This document shows positions 60,053 to 64,000 of a stretch of DNA of 64,000 bases, piece after piece. The translations under genes were made by a program, and so were the position numbers. The stretch is from Ostrinia nubilalis (lineage: Eukaryota > Arthropoda > Insecta > Lepidoptera > Crambidae), in NCBI RefSeq assembly GCF_963855985.1, contig NC_087092.1:7750001-7814000 (forward strand), given 5' to 3'. Numbering within the stretch: the stretch's first letter is position 1; each line of letters starts with the position of its first letter. The notes beneath the pieces were generated by a model. That model saw only the letters and a program-made list of their open reading frames with translations, had not been told where the DNA came from and ran no database searches.

Positions 60053-60168
60053 ATTGTGAATTCCGTCAGATTATATTCTGACGTAGTTAAATTACAATCT
60101 AACCTAACCTAACCCACTGTTAGTTTACAATCTCACGCGTTATATTATAAACTGACAGAGTTCACAAT
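60053..60168. mobile_element. Short MITE with telomere-like CCTAA motif (116 bp)
   Basis: Terminal repeats ATTGTGAATTCCGTCAG and CTGACAGAGTTCACAAT are inverted with two or three mismatches. The middle contains CTAACCTAACCTAACCC, three units of the insect telomere repeat (TTAGG complement). It lies 20 bp from the neighbouring foldback. Confidence 0.65.
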
Positions 60169-63100
60169 TTCGCGTTGACATATACAAGGTATTGTGTTTT
60201 AAATGTTTGCCGTAGTATCAAAACTCTTTACTCTCCAATAAATTATTGAGGATTGAACATTAAGAATAACAAGGCAAAATTAAAGAGGAGACATTAATAA
60301 ATAAAAAACTCATCAATAAATTTATCGTCTGTTATCACTTGTTAAATAACGAATCAGTTCAAAACAAATATGACCACGAAGCTATATCGATAACCGCGCA
60401 CCGATTGCAATTTGATAGATTGACTTGGCTCATGAATATCAGACAAGGACGCATACATAAGCAACGGTCGATACGTGTTGTAGGCATAATATCAAATTCG
60501 TTAAATCACAGTCTGGCCTTATATTATAATCCATTTTAATTTCATAATTTTACTAATCAGTTGAGCTACTCCGAATGTACATACTTTCGACTCTACCTAT
60601 CTGTCACTGGACCGCAAAGAAAAAGGGTCGGTTAGACAATCTTCTACCTAGCTTTGTAAAACAAAATATACTTACTGGAAAAACTACGCATTTTTATTTA
60701 TTAAAAACTAAAAGCTTGAATTATTTAGTCTTTTTTTCATAAAGTTCAGGTATTTTTAAAGATACGTAATGAAGATTTTCTAACCGGCCCTTTTTCTTTG
60801 CGGTCCAGTATATTCAAAACTTCGGATAACGTTGAAGCCCCGCAGATGATTAACGAATTTAATCAAATTGCGACTTTCATTAAAAGCTGGCTTGAAATAC
60901 GCAATTTAATGTTATCGCCGTCAACCGATAGAAATTGATTTCAGCAAACAAATTTCACGCCATTGTATAAAGTAATCCCATTTAGTAATTAATTAAAAGC
61001 GATTTATATAATGACATAATTAGTATTTTGGTAGCAATAATAATGATATTTAAATGGTCTCTATTCCATCAGACTGTCAATGATATACCTAAAGTCTTTT
61101 GCATAAATAGTATTTTGCATATTAATTAAATGTGTTTTGCGAAGTGGGTTTATAAAATTAGCGTGTCTAGGTCATTTAGGGCATGAAGTTCACATTGCAA
61201 TTTTTTCTTAAAATTAAATATCAATAGAACTTTAAATAAGTACGCATACACTTTATAGCTGTAGGGCTATTTTAAAAGCAGTTTAGAGATTTTAGACCAT
61301 CGGGAAGTACTGAAATGGAATGGTAGAACCAACTCACGGTAATAAATAAATCCATATTTTTTATGTCATTATGTTCACATAAGTTTCACACTCATTGGTT
61401 AACACAATTTCAAGAGGCATTTTGGCATTAACACCACATTATTGCGACTTTAGTTCGTCAATAAAAATAAACGTTATAAAACTCTACATTAAAATTTATC
61501 ACATTTTCACTTTTGTAGCACACTATCACAGAATCAAATACACTGTTTTACAACGTGATGTTTGGTCGTCAGAATGTTATCATAATAAATTAATGGTTAC
61601 GTTTATTGCTGATAAGATTTTTTAAATCATAATTACACGCGCAATGTTAAATCGGAAGGCAGTTCCGTTTACAATGACCGGCGACACGACTTTACTTCGT
61701 TAACAATCGCAGATTGCGTGATATTTCATACTGTTGAAAGTCAATGGTATAGCCCATGAGATATCAAACAGATCACACCAATATATTAGAAAAAACTAAG
61801 AAAGTAAGAGAAAATTTTTTGGAAACCTCAGTTAGGTTTTTCAATGAAAATTTCATAAGAATTTGTAAGTCAGCTTAGGAAAGGTAATATACTAATCTAC
61901 TCTAATATTATGAGGAATACAGAGTATTCTTTAATCTTCCTATTTTTTTACATATCTGAAAACCGTTTATCCGCAATCGATCACCTTTACATAAAAAAAA
62001 ATGCTATAATACACATACTGATGCCACATTGTTAAATGGATTTGTCTGTTATTCTGTACTATAATAACATTACAATAATTAAACAAAATAAAGTGTAGTA
62101 AATATATATATTTTTACTTAACTCTACATAAACTGTTGCCAGTATGTTATTGTTGAACTAGGCCAACGTCTCGGTCGCGATACTTGCGATATCAATGGTC
62201 AGGTTGACCTATAAATATAAATCGAATACACAACATTACTCCAATTATGGAGTCCCGACATAACCTTAGACTTCACCTTGTCCCACCTACAATGTCATGA
62301 ACAATGTTGTTTCTACTCGTTGCACATTGTATCGATAACTCGGAAGTAGATTTGTCATTTGATGTGTATTATGTGGTATTATATCAATATTGTCACGATG
62401 TGCTACAAAATCCGATCCATTATTATGGATTAACAAGTCATGGGCCCCAATATATTTTACTGACATTAACCCCCCTGCTATATTAGATAAGATAAAGGTA
62501 CTATATGGTATCTTTTGAATTAGATTTCAGCGGTCATCACTCAGAGCGAGCAGAATTCAAAATGGTAGAGTTATACTAGAATTCTCATTTCATTTATTAA
62601 TCTAGTCTAGTCGGATAGCCACGCTAGCAATTACATAATTTTGTCTTTCTTGATTATTTATAAAAATATAGGTTACTAAAATGTCCCCCGCAGTGCAATA
62701 AATGAAATTAGTTTTGTCTCTCTGGTATTATAACCAGCTAAACAAAGTATTATCAAGCATTAAAAATTGAAGGTTTGCAAATAGATCTGTTCATTTTCAT
62801 TCATATAATAAGCAGAACTAACTAATTTGTGAGAAGTGTCTGGCATGAAACGAAACAGTGTTCTGACTCAACAGATGGGGCTTAAGACGAACACGATAAT
62901 ATTTTGTTTGTTGTTGAATATATTCAAATATTACTCGTGTCAATAAGGCCTCTTTTGCATAGATTTCAACTGAGTTTTAAATGGCTTTAAAGAACAAAAT
63001 GTATTGTTAGTAAACATTTTACAAGCACCCTTGTAATGAGAACAGGGTTAAAATTTTGTACTTAGTTACAAACAAACTACTTACACTATTTTAAAGTTTA

Positions 63101-63498
63101 ACGGACGCCTCGACGGCATATTAATTTAAATTAGGATTAAAGTAGCAAATTTTTAGAGGTGCGATTTGCAACAGATGTGTATTTATACACATAATAACTA
63201 TTCTGACGAGCTACCGACTGCATGTAAAAACACACCTACATAAATTAACTGATACAATTTAATATAGTTTTAGCTGATGATGTAGCCCATTTATTAGCGA
63301 TAAGTGTTTAGTTTATGGCGTGCAAGTGTTAATTTGCATTGAACTGATACTAACTGAAACTGTAGCAGCGTGTGAAATGCCTGTAAATACGTCTGACGTA
63401 ACTAAACAAATAGCTTTCACGCGATAAGCTCGGCCAAACCAACGCGTGCAGCTCTCGATGGCGATGGCGATCACTGCGCGGGCATAGTAGAGGATTAA
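60169..63498. other. Intergenic, no gene seen
   Basis: AT-rich with chance frames only. The last 100 bases (GC-richer, near 63420-63498) may be 5' UTR of the retroelement that follows. Confidence 0.35.
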
Positions 63499-63564
63499 GG
63501 AAAAGAAAACCAGAAACTGAGGATTAGTAACCTGTGCAGAAGGGTGAGCCATGGAACATCCCAA

Positions 63565-64000
63565 ATGGCCGTACAATACCAGTCGCTAAAGCAAAAGGCC
63601 ATTCAAGCTCATAGCAACATACAGGTCCTTAAAGAAAGTCAAGACATTTCACAGCAACTTCAAGACCTCAAGAAAAGCATAGAAGTGACCTCAAAACCTA
63701 TCTCGGGAGCGTTTTCCTTTGCTGACATGGTTAAAAAGAGTCCTGTCAATTTTATTCAGCCCAAAAACTTCAGTTCTGTAGCGATTTACCCGAATGATAA
63801 AATGAAGTCAAGCGAGGAAACCAAGTCCCTAGTGCAAAAAATAATTAAGCCCGAAGAAATGAAATTGCACGTGAGAGGTCTACGGAAAACTAGAGATGGC
63901 GGCGTTATCATCAGCACCAACTCCAAAGACGACATCGAGAAGATAAAGCAGTCAACGCAATTAAGAACATCAGGCCTCATCATAGACGAGACGAAGAAAC
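63565..64000 (+). CDS. ORF1 (gag-like) of a non-LTR retrotransposon, 5' part
   Basis: Open from ATG 63565 (context CAAATGG) to the window edge, 145 codons, with no stop. The frame is also open upstream to a TAA just before 63499, without another ATG. The amino end is a charged helix (YQSLKQKAIQAHSNI), then SFADMVKKSP, and then a domain reading EEMKLHVRGLRKTRDGGVI followed by DDIEKIKQS. That last pattern (a basic strand, RKTRDGGV, then a helix) is typical of the gag-like ORF1 protein of R1/Jockey-type LINEs, which binds RNA and precedes a zinc-knuckle region that would lie to the right. The element probably continues with an endonuclease/RT ORF2 outside the window. Confidence 0.75.
   Translation, partial: MAVQYQSLKQKAIQAHSNIQVLKESQDISQQLQDLKKSIEVTSKPISGAFSFADMVKKSPVNFIQPKNFSSVAIYPNDKMKSSEETKSLVQKIIKPEEMKLHVRGLRKTRDGGVIISTNSKDDIEKIKQSTQLRTSGLIIDETKK

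Overview
The window is a stretch of AT-rich animal nuclear DNA, almost certainly from a moth or butterfly. Evidence for this: two genes with spliceosomal introns whose proteins match insect families (the serotonin receptor looks like the lepidopteran 5-HT1 receptor); Helitron copies that start TC, end CTAG and sit between A and T, like the Lepidoptera-wide Lep1 family; many truncated copies of an RTE-type LINE tail; tRNA-derived SINEs; and TTA/TA-flanked MITEs. Most open frames of 60-110 codons in the AT-rich parts look like chance.

Layout. 1-2729 (+): the last five visible exons of IFT81, an intraflagellar-transport subunit; the gene continues to the left. 2.7-31.8 kb: gene desert packed with repeats: TIR elements at 3674, 12067 and 14852 (the last a 1.39-kb foldback), a 181-bp perfect hairpin at 8963, Helitrons, RTE tails, a 5'-truncated non-LTR element at 18070-19223, and a SINE at 22846. 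Within it are an unassigned protein-like exon on the minus strand (19642-19912, one stop) and a convincing core promoter with a first non-coding exon (27236-27394, +). 31823-39392 (-): a structurally complete BEL/Pao LTR retrotransposon with nearly identical LTRs, a 5-bp target duplication, a tRNA-Tyr primer site, a polypurine tract, and one gag-pol frame broken by two in-frame stops. 39.4-53.9 kb: more intergenic DNA with MITEs, a SINE, a hAT-type element nested in another MITE, and a 661-bp foldback. 53924-57477 (-): a complete three-exon 5-HT1-type serotonin receptor coding region of 446 codons. 57.5-63.5 kb: intergenic DNA with two adjacent MITEs. 63565-64000 (+): the start of a non-LTR retrotransposon ORF1 running off the right edge.

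Most notable: intron 2 of the serotonin receptor holds five extra partial copies of exon 2 (TM2 end to TM3), mostly at a 178-bp period, each open and each keeping the exon's 5' splice site. The same intron carries a 770-bp inverted-repeat element starting 37 bp from the exon 3 acceptor, and exon 3 encodes Arg where the aminergic DRYW motif normally has Trp. Together these make the receptor locus the part most worth checking. The two host genes have no evident functional link; the rest of the window is mainly a record of transposition. All family names are from recognition of motifs, without a database search.
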